64,000 nucleotides of DNA. Origin: Adhaeribacter arboris. Its GTDB lineage: Bacteria; Bacteroidota; Bacteroidia; Cytophagales; Hymenobacteraceae. Under the pieces are notes generated by a model. It was not told the DNA's origin. It saw only the letters and a program-made list of their open reading frames with translations, and searched no databases. A program made the position numbers and the translations under genes. How positions within the stretch are numbered: the stretch's first letter is position 1; every line of letters begins with the position of its first letter. The stretch covers positions 4,092,001 to 4,156,000 of the forward strand of contig NZ_PYFT01000001.1 in assembly GCF_003023845.1 (NCBI RefSeq), read 5' to 3'. Below are positions 17,994 through 26,597 of the stretch, one piece after another.

Positions 17994-20900
17994 TTGTTAC
18001 CAATTAAATCCAAGTATTATTTCATATTTTTTGGGATAACTGTTCTCTTTTCCGCCTGTCAGAAAAAAAATCCCAGCACCGAAGAAAATACCTCTGTTAA
18101 ATCTTCTGCTCCCACTCTTTTTACCTTGCTTCCTCCCGAAAAAACGGGTGTAACTTTCGCCAATACCTTAACCGAAGGCTTAAATACGAACGTGCTCATG
18201 TACGAGTATTTCTATAATGGCGGCGGTGTAGCGGTAGGCGATATAAATAATGATGGCTTAGAAGATTTGTACTTTACGGCTAATATGGCCCCGAACCGCC
18301 TGTATCTGAACAAAGGCAATATGCAATTTACCGATGTTACTGATGCAGCAGGGGTAATTGGTCGGCCTGGCCCTTGGAAAACTGGGGTAACCATGGCCGA
18401 TGTAAACGGCGATAATTTACTGGATATTTTTGTTTGTTACTCCGGCAATGTTCGGCCTGAAAAACGTATTCCCCAGCTATTTATTAACCAAGGAGCGGAT
18501 ACAAGCGGCATGGTCCGTTTTAGTGATCAGGCGGCGCAATATGGCTTTACTCAACCTAGCTACAGCACCAATGCTTCTTTTTTTGACTACGACCGCGACG
18601 GCGACTTAGATGTGTTTCTGCTGAATCATTGCCCGACGCAGTTACCCGCTTTAGACGAAGCTTTAACGGCCGAAATGCAAAGTAAAGAAGACCCGCAAAG
18701 TGGCGTTCGCTTATTCCGGAATGATAATAACTTTTTTAAAGATGTTACGCAGAAAGCGGGTTTGCACAGTTCCGTTTTAACCTACGGATTAGGAGTAGGA
18801 ATTTCCGATTTAAACACCGATGGTTGGCCCGATATTTACATCTCCAACGATTACGCTATTCCGGATTACCTGTATCTAAATAATCACAACGGTACTTTTA
18901 CGAATAAACTGCCCAACAGCATGGGGCATACTTCGCAGTTTTCGATGGGTAACGAAGTCGCCGATATGAATAACGATGCGCTGCCCGATGTTTTTACCCT
19001 GGATATGCTGCCCGAAGATAATCAGCGGCAAAAGCTCTTGTTCGCGCCGGATAATTATGAAAAATTTAACCTGAATCTACGCTCCGGTTTTTACTACCAA
19101 TACATGCGTAACATGCTGCAACTCAACAACGGCGATGGTACCTTTAGCGAAGTAGGACAGTTGGCCGGAATCTCGAATACCGATTGGAGTTGGGCCCCTT
19201 TACTCGCCGATTACAACAACGATGGCTGGAAAGATTTATACGTGACCAACGGCTACGTTCGCGACTTTACCAATATGGATTTCATGAAATACATGAGCGA
19301 TTTCATGAAACAACGGGAAGGAAGGCTCATGCGCGACGATGTTTTAAAATTAGTGTACCAGATGCCGGCTTCTAACGTTTCCAATTACGCTTTTCAGAAC
19401 ATGGGGAATGCCCAATTCCGAGACCAAAGCGCTGCCTGGGGCTTAAAGCAAATATCGAACAGCAACGGAGCCGCCTACGCCGATTTAGATAAAGACGGAG
19501 ACCTGGATTTAATCGTTAATAATATAAATCAACCGGCCTCTATTTACCAGAATGAAGCTAACGCACAATTAAAAAATGAATACTTACAGGTAAAGCTGCA
19601 AGGGACCGGCAAAAATACGCAAGGCTTGGGTGCCCGCGTTACTCTTTACGCGAATAAGCAGAAACAATACCTGGAGCAAGTCCCTACTAGAGGCTTTCAA
19701 TCGAGCGTTTCGCCGGTTTTGCATTTTGGTTTAGGTACTACTGCCGTGGTGGATTCGTTGCTCGTACACTGGCCCAATGGTAAGCAGCAAGTATTGCGGC
19801 AGGTCAAGGCTAATCAGCTACTTACTTTAAAAGAGCAAGAGGCTGGTAAGCCAGCAACCACGGTTAAGAAATCAACACCGGTTTTTTCGGAAGTAAGACC
19901 ACCGGTACCTTTTGCGCACCAAAAACAAAACATTAACGACTTTAAACGGCAGCCTTTATTAATAAGCCCTATATCTTTCGCCGGACCTTGCCTGGTTAAA
20001 GGCGATGTAAATGGCGATGGCCTGGAAGATGTATATGCCGGCGGCAGTGCGGGGCAAGCGGGGGGGTTGTACCTGCAACAAAAAGGGGGTAAATTTATTT
20101 TGAAAGCAAACGCTGCTTTTGCCGCCGATAAAAACAGCGAGAACGTGGATGCTTTGTTTTTGGATGCCAACCACGATTCTAAATTAGATTTATACGTGTG
20201 CAGCGGTGGTTATGGCAATTTTATGCCCGAAGATCCTCTACTGCAGGACCGGCTTTATCTAGGCGATGGAAAGGGTAATTTTGCAAAAAGTGCCGCTGCT
20301 TTGCCGCGAATGCTAACGAGCACGAGTTGCGTACGAGCCGCTGATATAAACCACGATGGTTATTTAGATTTATTTGTCGGGGGCCGGGTTATTCCGGGCC
20401 GTTATCCCGAAGCTCCCCGCAGTTATGTATTAATAAACAATGGTCAGGGCAAGTTCACGGATCAAACGGCAGCTCTAGCGCCGGCGCTTCAAAAAATTGG
20501 CATGGTAACCGATGCGGTCTGGCAGGATTTAAACAACGATAAGACTCCGGAACTGATTGTAGTAGGCGAGTGGATGCCGGTGGCCGTTTTTAGTAATACC
20601 AACGGCAAATTACAGGACGCTACCAAAACTTATTTTAGCAAAGAGTATCGGGGCTGGTGGAATAAAATTTACGTGAATGATTTCAACCACGATAACAAAC
20701 CAGATTTGGTACTGGGTAATGCCGGACTAAATTCGCAGTGCAAAGTTTCGGAGAAGCAGCCCGCCGATTTATTCTATAAAGACTTTGATGATAATGGCTC
20801 CGTCGATCCTATTCTTTGTTTTTACATGCAAGGCAAAAGCTACCCATACGTCAGCCGCGATGAATTACTGGAGCAAATGAGCATTATGCGTACCCGTTTC

Positions 20901-21359
20901 CCGGATTATAAAAGCTATGCGAACGCCACATTAAAAGATATTTTTAAACCCGAGGAATTACAAGGAGTTCAACAATTATCGGCTACTTACCTGTCAACGG
21001 CTTATTTTCAACTGGATGCTAGCGGAAAATTCGTGGAGAAAGCTTTACCCATTCAAACGCAATTTTCGCCGGTTTATGCTATTACCGCTCTGGATTATAA
21101 CCAGGATGGAAATTTGGATTTACTTATGGGGGGTAACAGCAATCAGGCTCGTTTGCGTTTTGGCAAAGCCGATGCTAATTACGGTACGCTGCTGCAAGGA
21201 AACAGTAAAGGAGAATTTACTTACGTACCCCAGCTTCAATCGGGCCTGCAAGTAAAAGGCGACGTAAGAAGCATTATTAATGTGAATCAAATAGTTTTAT
21301 TTGGCCGGAATCAGCAACCTATTGTGGCTTATAAAGCCCAAGCGCCAGGTAAAAAGTAG
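17994..21359 (+). CDS. FG-GAP/VCBS repeat lipoprotein with ASPIC/UnbV domain (CRTAC1 type)
   Basis: A 1121-residue secreted protein. The only workable start I see is TTG 17994 (MLPIKSKYYFIFFGITVLFS), giving a signal peptide with lipobox FSAC. Two seven-bladed FG-GAP propellers are marked by repeated DxNxDGxxD calcium loops: GDINNDGLEDLYF, DVNGDNLLDIF, DYDRDGDLDVFL, DLNTDGWPDIY, DLDKDGDLDLIV in the first, and DVNGDGLEDVYA, DINHDGYLDLFV, DFNHDNKPDLVL, DYNQDGNLDLLM in the second. An ASPIC/UnbV domain (GLGARVTLYANKQKQYLEQV to LLVHWPNGKQQVL, about 540-610) lies between them. Proteins of this kind often follow susCD in Cytophagales and are presumed to bind or process the same extracellular substrate. 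Confidence 0.93.
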   Translation: MLPIKSKYYFIFFGITVLFSACQKKNPSTEENTSVKSSAPTLFTLLPPEKTGVTFANTLTEGLNTNVLMYEYFYNGGGVAVGDINNDGLEDLYFTANMAPNRLYLNKGNMQFTDVTDAAGVIGRPGPWKTGVTMADVNGDNLLDIFVCYSGNVRPEKRIPQLFINQGADTSGMVRFSDQAAQYGFTQPSYSTNASFFDYDRDGDLDVFLLNHCPTQLPALDEALTAEMQSKEDPQSGVRLFRNDNNFFKDVTQKAGLHSSVLTYGLGVGISDLNTDGWPDIYISNDYAIPDYLYLNNHNGTFTNKLPNSMGHTSQFSMGNEVADMNNDALPDVFTLDMLPEDNQRQKLLFAPDNYEKFNLNLRSGFYYQYMRNMLQLNNGDGTFSEVGQLAGISNTDWSWAPLLADYNNDGWKDLYVTNGYVRDFTNMDFMKYMSDFMKQREGRLMRDDVLKLVYQMPASNVSNYAFQNMGNAQFRDQSAAWGLKQISNSNGAAYADLDKDGDLDLIVNNINQPASIYQNEANAQLKNEYLQVKLQGTGKNTQGLGARVTLYANKQKQYLEQVPTRGFQSSVSPVLHFGLGTTAVVDSLLVHWPNGKQQVLRQVKANQLLTLKEQEAGKPATTVKKSTPVFSEVRPPVPFAHQKQNINDFKRQPLLISPISFAGPCLVKGDVNGDGLEDVYAGGSAGQAGGLYLQQKGGKFILKANAAFAADKNSENVDALFLDANHDSKLDLYVCSGGYGNFMPEDPLLQDRLYLGDGKGNFAKSAAALPRMLTSTSCVRAADINHDGYLDLFVGGRVIPGRYPEAPRSYVLINNGQGKFTDQTAALAPALQKIGMVTDAVWQDLNNDKTPELIVVGEWMPVAVFSNTNGKLQDATKTYFSKEYRGWWNKIYVNDFNHDNKPDLVLGNAGLNSQCKVSEKQPADLFYKDFDDNGSVDPILCFYMQGKSYPYVSRDELLEQMSIMRTRFPDYKSYANATLKDIFKPEELQGVQQLSATYLSTAYFQLDASGKFVEKALPIQTQFSPVYAITALDYNQDGNLDLLMGGNSNQARLRFGKADANYGTLLQGNSKGEFTYVPQLQSGLQVKGDVRSIINVNQIVLFGRNQQPIVAYKAQAPGKK

Positions 21360-21401
21360 ATGGAAAAATTTTTCAATTACGGTTTCGCAAGATTTAGTAA
21401 G

Positions 21402-21434
21402 AAAGGTCGGGATACATTCTTCCGGTCTTTTTTT
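21402..21434 (+). terminator. Terminator after the FG-GAP gene
   Basis: AAAGGTCGG (21402-21410) pairs with CCGGTCTTT (21422-21430), two G-T pairs included, followed by a T-run. It lies 43 bases after the stop codon. Confidence 0.65.
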
Positions 21435-22093
21435 GGTAAATAATGATAGTTTTTACTCTACAGCAAAACTTTTATTTATACTAGATGGAACTATAAAAGT
21501 CGTACTCAGAGCAGTTTGTCTTTGAAGTCTTTTCAAGTCTCTATTCATTGGTGCTATCTTCTTTGAGCCGTAACCTGTTTGCCTCGTGGCCGGTGGGCCT
21601 CATTTGGCTCTTCCGGGCGGGTCTAAGCCTCCTTTCCTCGTTCCTCGGAATGTCTCCTCCGTCGACACCGGAACCTTAGAAAGCCCTTCATAGCCAAACT
21701 GGTGTCATTTATTCTTGGCTAACTAATTCTAATTAAAACCAGTAAATACGTCTTATTTGTTTCAATTTGGTATTATTCCAGTCTTGTCTCTTCAGGATAA
21801 ATAAACGAGTAATATGTTCTGAAAAATTCAAGTTAACTTTTTTTAGTCCTGTAAATTTTGAAATGCAACGCAAAAAGCAGTAGTAATACGGCCTTCTTAT
21901 TTTGTTCGGAATATATTTTACGTGTTAATTCCGGTTAAATAATGAAAATTTTTAACTCCCTAATTCGTTCTTAAACAGCTAGTAAGCAGAGATAAATAAG
22001 TAGTAAGCTCTGGCGTTATTTTTGCGATGCAACCATTAATGCCGATAAGGAGTCTTAGGGGAAAGTTGTTAAATTAATTAAAAGAAGTAGTTC
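21435..22093. other. Gene-free region with a GC-rich island
   Basis: Most of this stretch is AT-rich and empty. The part from about 21565 to 21690 is clearly GC-richer than its surroundings and reads like neither a local gene nor a terminator. On the minus strand it gives a short frame, STEETFRGTRKGGLDPPGRA, ended by a stop. I suspect a dispersed repeat or a structured RNA; see the findings. Confidence 0.5.
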
Positions 22094-22240
22094 ATGCGTT
22101 GGCTGTTAAATATTGTGTTTGTAGTGTTATTACTTATTACGGCGTCTTTTACGGCCCGGTACATTAAAGCCGAGGCGTTTCCGGCGGGTAAGCAAGTAAC
22201 CTGGCAAGTTGCCGCTTCCGATTCGAGAATAGATAAATAA
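22094..22240 (+). CDS. Small single-pass membrane protein, hypothetical
   Basis: A 48-residue frame too short for most gene finders. It reads MRWLLNIVFVVLLLITASFT, one clean transmembrane or signal segment, followed by a short polar tail (ARYIKAEAFPAGKQVTWQVA and a few more residues). A GC-rich hairpin with a T-run follows 20 bases after the stop, which supports it being a real transcription unit. No homologue is recognised. It runs convergently to the threonine dehydrogenase gene. Confidence 0.5.
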   Translation: MRWLLNIVFVVLLLITASFTARYIKAEAFPAGKQVTWQVAASDSRIDK

Positions 22241-22259
22241 AAACAAACATTAAAAATCA

Positions 22260-22284
22260 AGCGGGCTTAAAGGCCCGCTTTTTG
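22260..22284 (+). terminator. Terminator between the small membrane ORF and tdh
   Basis: AGCGGGC (22260-22266) pairs with GCCCGCT (22273-22279), with a 6-base loop followed by TTTT. It overlaps the last codons of the convergent tdh gene. Confidence 0.8.
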
Positions 22285-23235
22285 TTTCCGGAGGTTCTCG
22301 ATCATATCCTGGGTCATGCGGGGTAAATCGTAATCGGGTTGCCAGTTCCAATCTTGCTGAGCAACCGAATCATCAATCGTTTCAGGCCACGAGGCGGCAA
22401 TCTGCTGCCGGTAATCCGGTTTATAAGTAATTTTAAAATCCGGAATGTGCTTTTGAATGGAAGCGGCGATTTCGGCGGGCGAAAAGCTCATCGCCGTTAA
22501 ATTATACGACGACCGGATTTTAATATTTTCCGTGGGCGCGTGCATTAATTCCAGCGTAGCTTTTAAGGCGTCAGGCATATACATCATGGGTAAATACGTG
22601 TCCTCGGCCAGGTAACATTCAAACGGAACTTCTTCCACGGCTTTGTAGTAAATATCCACGGCGTAATCGGTGGTACCTCCTCCCGGTAAGGCTTTGTAGC
22701 TGATTAATCCCGGATAGCGCAAACTGCGGATGTCTAAATGGTAGCGCGTAGCGTAGTATTCGCAGAAGCGTTCGCCGGCTAATTTGCTAATGCCGTACAC
22801 GGTATTGGGGTCCATAATGGTGTGTTGCGGCGTGTGCTGACGCGGCGTATTGGGGCCGAAAACCGCAATGGAACTAGGCCAGTAAACTTTGGCAATTCCT
22901 TTTTCTAAGGTCAGGTCCAGAATATTTTCCAAACCTTTCATGTTGATTTTCCAGGTAAACTTCGGGCGTTTTTCGCCGGTAGCCGATAATACGGCGGCCA
23001 AATGATAAATTTGCGTAAATTCATGTTTATACGCCAGATCAGCTAAATGATGCCGGTCGAGCACATCCAGAATTTCAAACGGCCCCGATTCGGCTAATTC
23101 ACGTTGTTTCGGAACGGCAATGTCCGCCGCAACTACCTGCGCATCGCCGTATATTTTTCGTAGTTCCAGCGTAAGTTCGGCGCCTAACTGGCCACAAGCG
23201 CCAATAACCAGTATTTTATCTTTAAGAGAAATCAT
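22267..23235 (-). CDS. tdh: L-threonine 3-dehydrogenase, SDR (NAD-epimerase) type
   Basis: A 322-residue enzyme oxidising L-threonine to 2-amino-3-ketobutyrate with NAD. It is the extended-SDR form of threonine dehydrogenase known from Flavobacterium and other Bacteroidota, not the zinc ADH form of E. coli. The NAD motif is GACGQLG (12-18). The catalytic Tyr147 and Lys151 are in TVYGISKLAGERFCEYY, preceded by the characteristic PSSIAVFGPNTPRQHTPQHT. ATG 23235 is chosen over an upstream in-frame ATG because the Rossmann strand then starts at the usual distance. The partner kbl lies 1.7 kb away, divergently arranged, with a repeat protein between them. Confidence 0.93.
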   Translation of the reverse strand: MISLKDKILVIGACGQLGAELTLELRKIYGDAQVVAADIAVPKQRELAESGPFEILDVLDRHHLADLAYKHEFTQIYHLAAVLSATGEKRPKFTWKINMKGLENILDLTLEKGIAKVYWPSSIAVFGPNTPRQHTPQHTIMDPNTVYGISKLAGERFCEYYATRYHLDIRSLRYPGLISYKALPGGGTTDYAVDIYYKAVEEVPFECYLAEDTYLPMMYMPDALKATLELMHAPTENIKIRSSYNLTAMSFSPAEIAASIQKHIPDFKITYKPDYRQQIAASWPETIDDSVAQQDWNWQPDYDLPRMTQDMIENLRKQKAGL

Positions 23236-23428
23236 GCTATATTTTAGAATTAGATGGCTCTGGATCAGGAAAGCATTAACCGAAACCGCATTCAAAGTTA
23301 TATTTGATTTGATATCTTTGCAAAAAGTTAAATTTTAACCCGAAATAAGGTTTAACCCCAGTTTAATCAGCAGCCTAAACCAACCGTTAAATAAAGTTTA
23401 AATTTTACATTCTGTAATACCGAAGCGT

Positions 23429-24751
23429 ATGACCTTTGAGGAAGACCTAACCAAACGACACATAGATATAACGGCTTTTGCTGTCGGCGATCCGGAAAGA
23501 TATGCCGCGTGGCGATTGTTGTACGAGCAGGTTCATCCGAATACTTTTTATACCTCGGTAAAAATGGTTATTAACGAGGTAAGGCGACAGTTTTGGCTCC
23601 AGGAAGTACCCAAACCTACAGCAGCTTCGGCGCCAACGACAGCTAAACCAGTTGTGCGTCGGGCAACCGGAACCGTGCCCAGTACCGCTTCTGCTATTCC
23701 GGATGAGCCTTCGCCTTCCGTAAATCGCACCCCGGAGCCAGCGCCGCGCACCCGGCCGATCATCCGCCGCCCCGCCGTAACCGAAACTGCCGTACCCGAA
23801 GAAAAAGAACCTGTTCCGGAAAAACCAGCGCCTACTAACACGGAGGCAACTTCCCCAGAAGCTCCCAACCCCGGCCGCGCACGTCCCGTTTTCCGGCGGC
23901 CAGCAGCCGAAACGACAGGTAATACTTCTGCCGAAAGTGAAATTAAATCAGAAACTAAGCCAGAGATAGCACCGGAAGTTACTAGCCCATCTACCGACGG
24001 GGCGAAGCCGCCCCGTCCAAGGCCTGTTTTCCGAAAGCCAGGTTCTCCCGACGAAAAAGCTACGGAAGCAGGTATAGTCAATGAATTTCCGGACGGCAAT
24101 AGTGCTACTTCATTACCCGAACACAGTAACCCAAACCCTACTGAGGGCCCCAAACCAGCACGCCCAAGGCCAGTATTTAAGCGACCTGCCCCGGTAAATT
24201 CAATAGAGACTGAAAAAGCAGCTGCAACGCCGGAAAGTCCTGTTTCTACTAATATCCCGGCCGAGATTCAGACAAAACTGACCGAGGAAAAATCTGTGGA
24301 GACTTCTCCCGAAACTCCTAAGCCACCCCGGCCGCGGCCAGTATTTAAAAGGCCCGCACCGACAAATGTAACGGAAACCCCGGAAACGAAAGCAGTTGAA
24401 ACAAAAACAGAAGTTAACCCGGAACCAACTTCAACGCCCGAAGCGCCTAAATTTCCCCGTCCCCGCCCGGTAATGAAGCGTCCGTTACCTCCCGCTGAAC
24501 CTACCGTAACGGAATCATCAATTGCAAATGTAACTAATGTTCAGAGTTCTGGGCCGGAAATTCAAAATTTAGAAAACAGCAAGCAAGAGGCACTTTTAAA
24601 TGAACCAAGTGCCGCTACTACAACGCCCTTATCTGAATCTTCGGAAGTGCCCGTGGCCCCGAAAACACCCCGGCCGCGGCCCATTTTCAAGCGGCCAACT
24701 CAGTCTGACTCGCCGGAAAATACAACTAACAATAATTCTGGAAAAGAGTAG
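23429..24751 (+). CDS. Proline-rich repeat protein (RPxxKRP repeats), hypothetical
   Basis: A 440-residue protein with a short folded N-terminus (residues 1-60, including DPERYAAWRLLYEQVHPNTF and VINEVRRQFWL) and a long disordered tail. The tail holds eight spaced copies of one motif: RPIIRRPAV, RPVFRRPAA, PRPRPVFRKPGSP, ARPRPVFKRPAPV, PRPRPVFKRPAPT, PRPRPVMKRPLPP, PRPRPIFKRPTQS, and an earlier weaker copy (KPVVRRATG). Between copies run acidic Glu/Thr/Pro spacers. There is no signal peptide, so it is presumably cytoplasmic. The alternation of basic R/K-P motifs and acidic linkers suggests multivalent binding to a partner or nucleic acid; that is inference. It lies between tdh (divergent) and kbl. 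Confidence 0.8.
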   Translation: MTFEEDLTKRHIDITAFAVGDPERYAAWRLLYEQVHPNTFYTSVKMVINEVRRQFWLQEVPKPTAASAPTTAKPVVRRATGTVPSTASAIPDEPSPSVNRTPEPAPRTRPIIRRPAVTETAVPEEKEPVPEKPAPTNTEATSPEAPNPGRARPVFRRPAAETTGNTSAESEIKSETKPEIAPEVTSPSTDGAKPPRPRPVFRKPGSPDEKATEAGIVNEFPDGNSATSLPEHSNPNPTEGPKPARPRPVFKRPAPVNSIETEKAAATPESPVSTNIPAEIQTKLTEEKSVETSPETPKPPRPRPVFKRPAPTNVTETPETKAVETKTEVNPEPTSTPEAPKFPRPRPVMKRPLPPAEPTVTESSIANVTNVQSSGPEIQNLENSKQEALLNEPSAATTTPLSESSEVPVAPKTPRPRPIFKRPTQSDSPENTTNNNSGKE

Positions 24752-24900
24752 TTAAATTTGGTAGAAAGAAGTTTGAAAATTTATTTTGACTAGGATAGTT
24801 GCTTTTGCGGAGATGTAACATAGGGCACCTCTACAGAAAACAGCTCTTATTTATAACCTAAATCTATGGTCCGTGGACTATGGACTAACGACTAAAAAAC

Positions 24901-26091
24901 ATGTACGAAACGCTAAAGCCTGATCTGGAACAGCAACTCGCCGAAATAGAAGAGGCCGGTTTATATAAGAAAGAACGCATTATTACAACACCCCAAGGAG
25001 CCGAAATCGAAACTTCGGAAGGCAAGGAGGTTTTGAATTTTTGCGCGAATAATTACCTGGGCTTATCGTCGCACCCAATGGTAATTGAAGCCGCTAAACG
25101 GGCCATTGAAACCCATGGTTACGGTTTATCATCGGTACGGTTTATTTGCGGCACCCAGGATATTCACAAAGAACTGGAACGTAAAATAGCTGAATTTTTA
25201 GGCACCGAAGATACTATTCTGTACGCGGCGGCTTTTGATGCGAACGGGGGTGTTTTTGAGCCTCTCTTCGGCGAAGATTCTGCTATAATCTCAGATGCTT
25301 TAAACCACGCTTCTATTATCGACGGCGTACGTTTGTGCAAGGCGCAACGTTTCCGGTATAACCACAACGATATGGCTGATCTGGAAGTAAAATTACAAGA
25401 AGCCCAAAGTGCCCGGCACCGCATTATTGTAACCGATGGTTCCTTTTCCATGGATGGTACCATTGCGCAGCTCGACAAAATTTGCGACCTCGCCGATCAA
25501 TATAAAGCTTTGGTAATGATAGATGAGTGCCATTCTTCGGGTTTTATTGGCAAGACTGGACGGGGTACGCACGAATACCGTCATGTAATGGGCCGGATTG
25601 ATATTATCACGGGTACTTTAGGTAAGGCTTTAGGTGGAGCGATGGGTGGTTTTACCTCGGGCCGAAAAGAAATTATTCAGCTGCTGCGGCAGCGTTCGCG
25701 CCCGTATTTATTTTCTAACTCACTAACGCCGGCGATAGTCGGCGCTTCCATTGCGGTACTCGACATGCTTTCCGAAACAACGGAACTGCGCGATAAACTG
25801 GAATGGAATACGAAGTATTTCCGCGAGAAAATGACCGCTGCCGGTTTCGATATTCGCCCCGGCGAACACCCGATTGTACCTATTATGCTTTACGAAGCAA
25901 AACTGGCGCAGGAATTTGCGGCTCGTTTACTGGATAAAGGTATTTACGTGATTGGATTTTACTACCCGGTAGTACCGCAAGGGAAAGCCCGCATTCGCGT
26001 GCAGTTATCGGCCTCGCACACCCAGGAACACCTGGATAGAGCCATTCAGGCCTTTACAGAAGTGGGTAAGGAGTTAGAAGTTCTAAAATAA
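24901..26091 (+). CDS. kbl: Glycine C-acetyltransferase (2-amino-3-ketobutyrate CoA ligase)
   Basis: A 396-residue PLP enzyme of the alpha-oxoamine synthase family that converts 2-amino-3-ketobutyrate plus CoA to glycine plus acetyl-CoA, the second step of threonine breakdown. The N-terminus ([20 protein letters not shown]), the [14 protein letters not shown] motif, the [11 protein letters not shown]-ring motif and the Schiff-base Lys242 in [15 protein letters not shown] are all present. Length equals the E. coli enzyme. A terminator follows. The presence of tdh close by makes this assignment much more likely than the related BioF or HemA. Confidence 0.96.
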   Translation: MYETLKPDLEQQLAEIEEAGLYKKERIITTPQGAEIETSEGKEVLNFCANNYLGLSSHPMVIEAAKRAIETHGYGLSSVRFICGTQDIHKELERKIAEFLGTEDTILYAAAFDANGGVFEPLFGEDSAIISDALNHASIIDGVRLCKAQRFRYNHNDMADLEVKLQEAQSARHRIIVTDGSFSMDGTIAQLDKICDLADQYKALVMIDECHSSGFIGKTGRGTHEYRHVMGRIDIITGTLGKALGGAMGGFTSGRKEIIQLLRQRSRPYLFSNSLTPAIVGASIAVLDMLSETTELRDKLEWNTKYFREKMTAAGFDIRPGEHPIVPIMLYEAKLAQEFAARLLDKGIYVIGFYYPVVPQGKARIRVQLSASHTQEHLDRAIQAFTEVGKELEVLK

Positions 26092-26112
26092 TCTTTGACT
26101 AAAACAAATACG

Positions 26113-26143
26113 AAAAGCCGCTCTTAAAAGGAACGGCTTTTTT
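26113..26143 (+). terminator. Terminator after kbl
   Basis: AAAAGCCG (26113-26120) pairs with CGGCTTTT (26134-26141), followed by more T residues, 20 bases after the kbl stop. Confidence 0.85.
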
Positions 26144-26597
26144 GTGCAAATTATTTATGTTTATTTAATTGTTGGTTCTGCGGCTAAATGGTATTTATCT
26201 GCCGGCAAATGCCACCATTACTTATAACTTAAACCATTTTTCTTCTTTTGTACAAAAGAAAATATTAGCTGGGAATACTAAATTTTGCCGGAATAAAGGC
26301 GTATTTTGTTCAGAGTTAATTACTTCCCGGTCCATTTTAATTTTTTACTGCAATATCAGGAAGTCCGATCAATAAATTATATGTACTAGTGTCCTGACAA
26401 AGTAAATTTTTAGAATAACTTTTATGGGTGAAGTAAATGGGAAGAGTGTTTAATCTTCATTTCTAATTCCTGATTTTTACTTTTTAATTTAGCGAAGCAC
26501 CGGGTAAGTATTCGTTAAACCAGTTACCTAGTTTATCTTAGTAACTATTGAGGTAGAATTTTATCTACTAAATTTAAATTCAAAAATTTCAGTTGCT
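26144..26597. other. Intergenic region before the M1 peptidase
   Basis: 454 AT-rich bases with no supportable gene. It contains ACTAGTGTCCTGACAAAGT near 26385-26403, which looks like an insertion-sequence end remnant, but I find no matching inverse copy or target duplication. Confidence 0.4.

Noticed and set aside
23548-24153. 201-codon minus-strand frame inside the proline-rich gene
   Set aside because: Antisense shadow of a repetitive, GC-biased coding sequence; the plus-strand product has the regular repeat pattern and the better start.
26385-26403. ACTAGTGTCCTGACAAAGT as an insertion-sequence end
   Set aside because: No inverse partner, transposase or target duplication nearby, so it is only a suggestive string.
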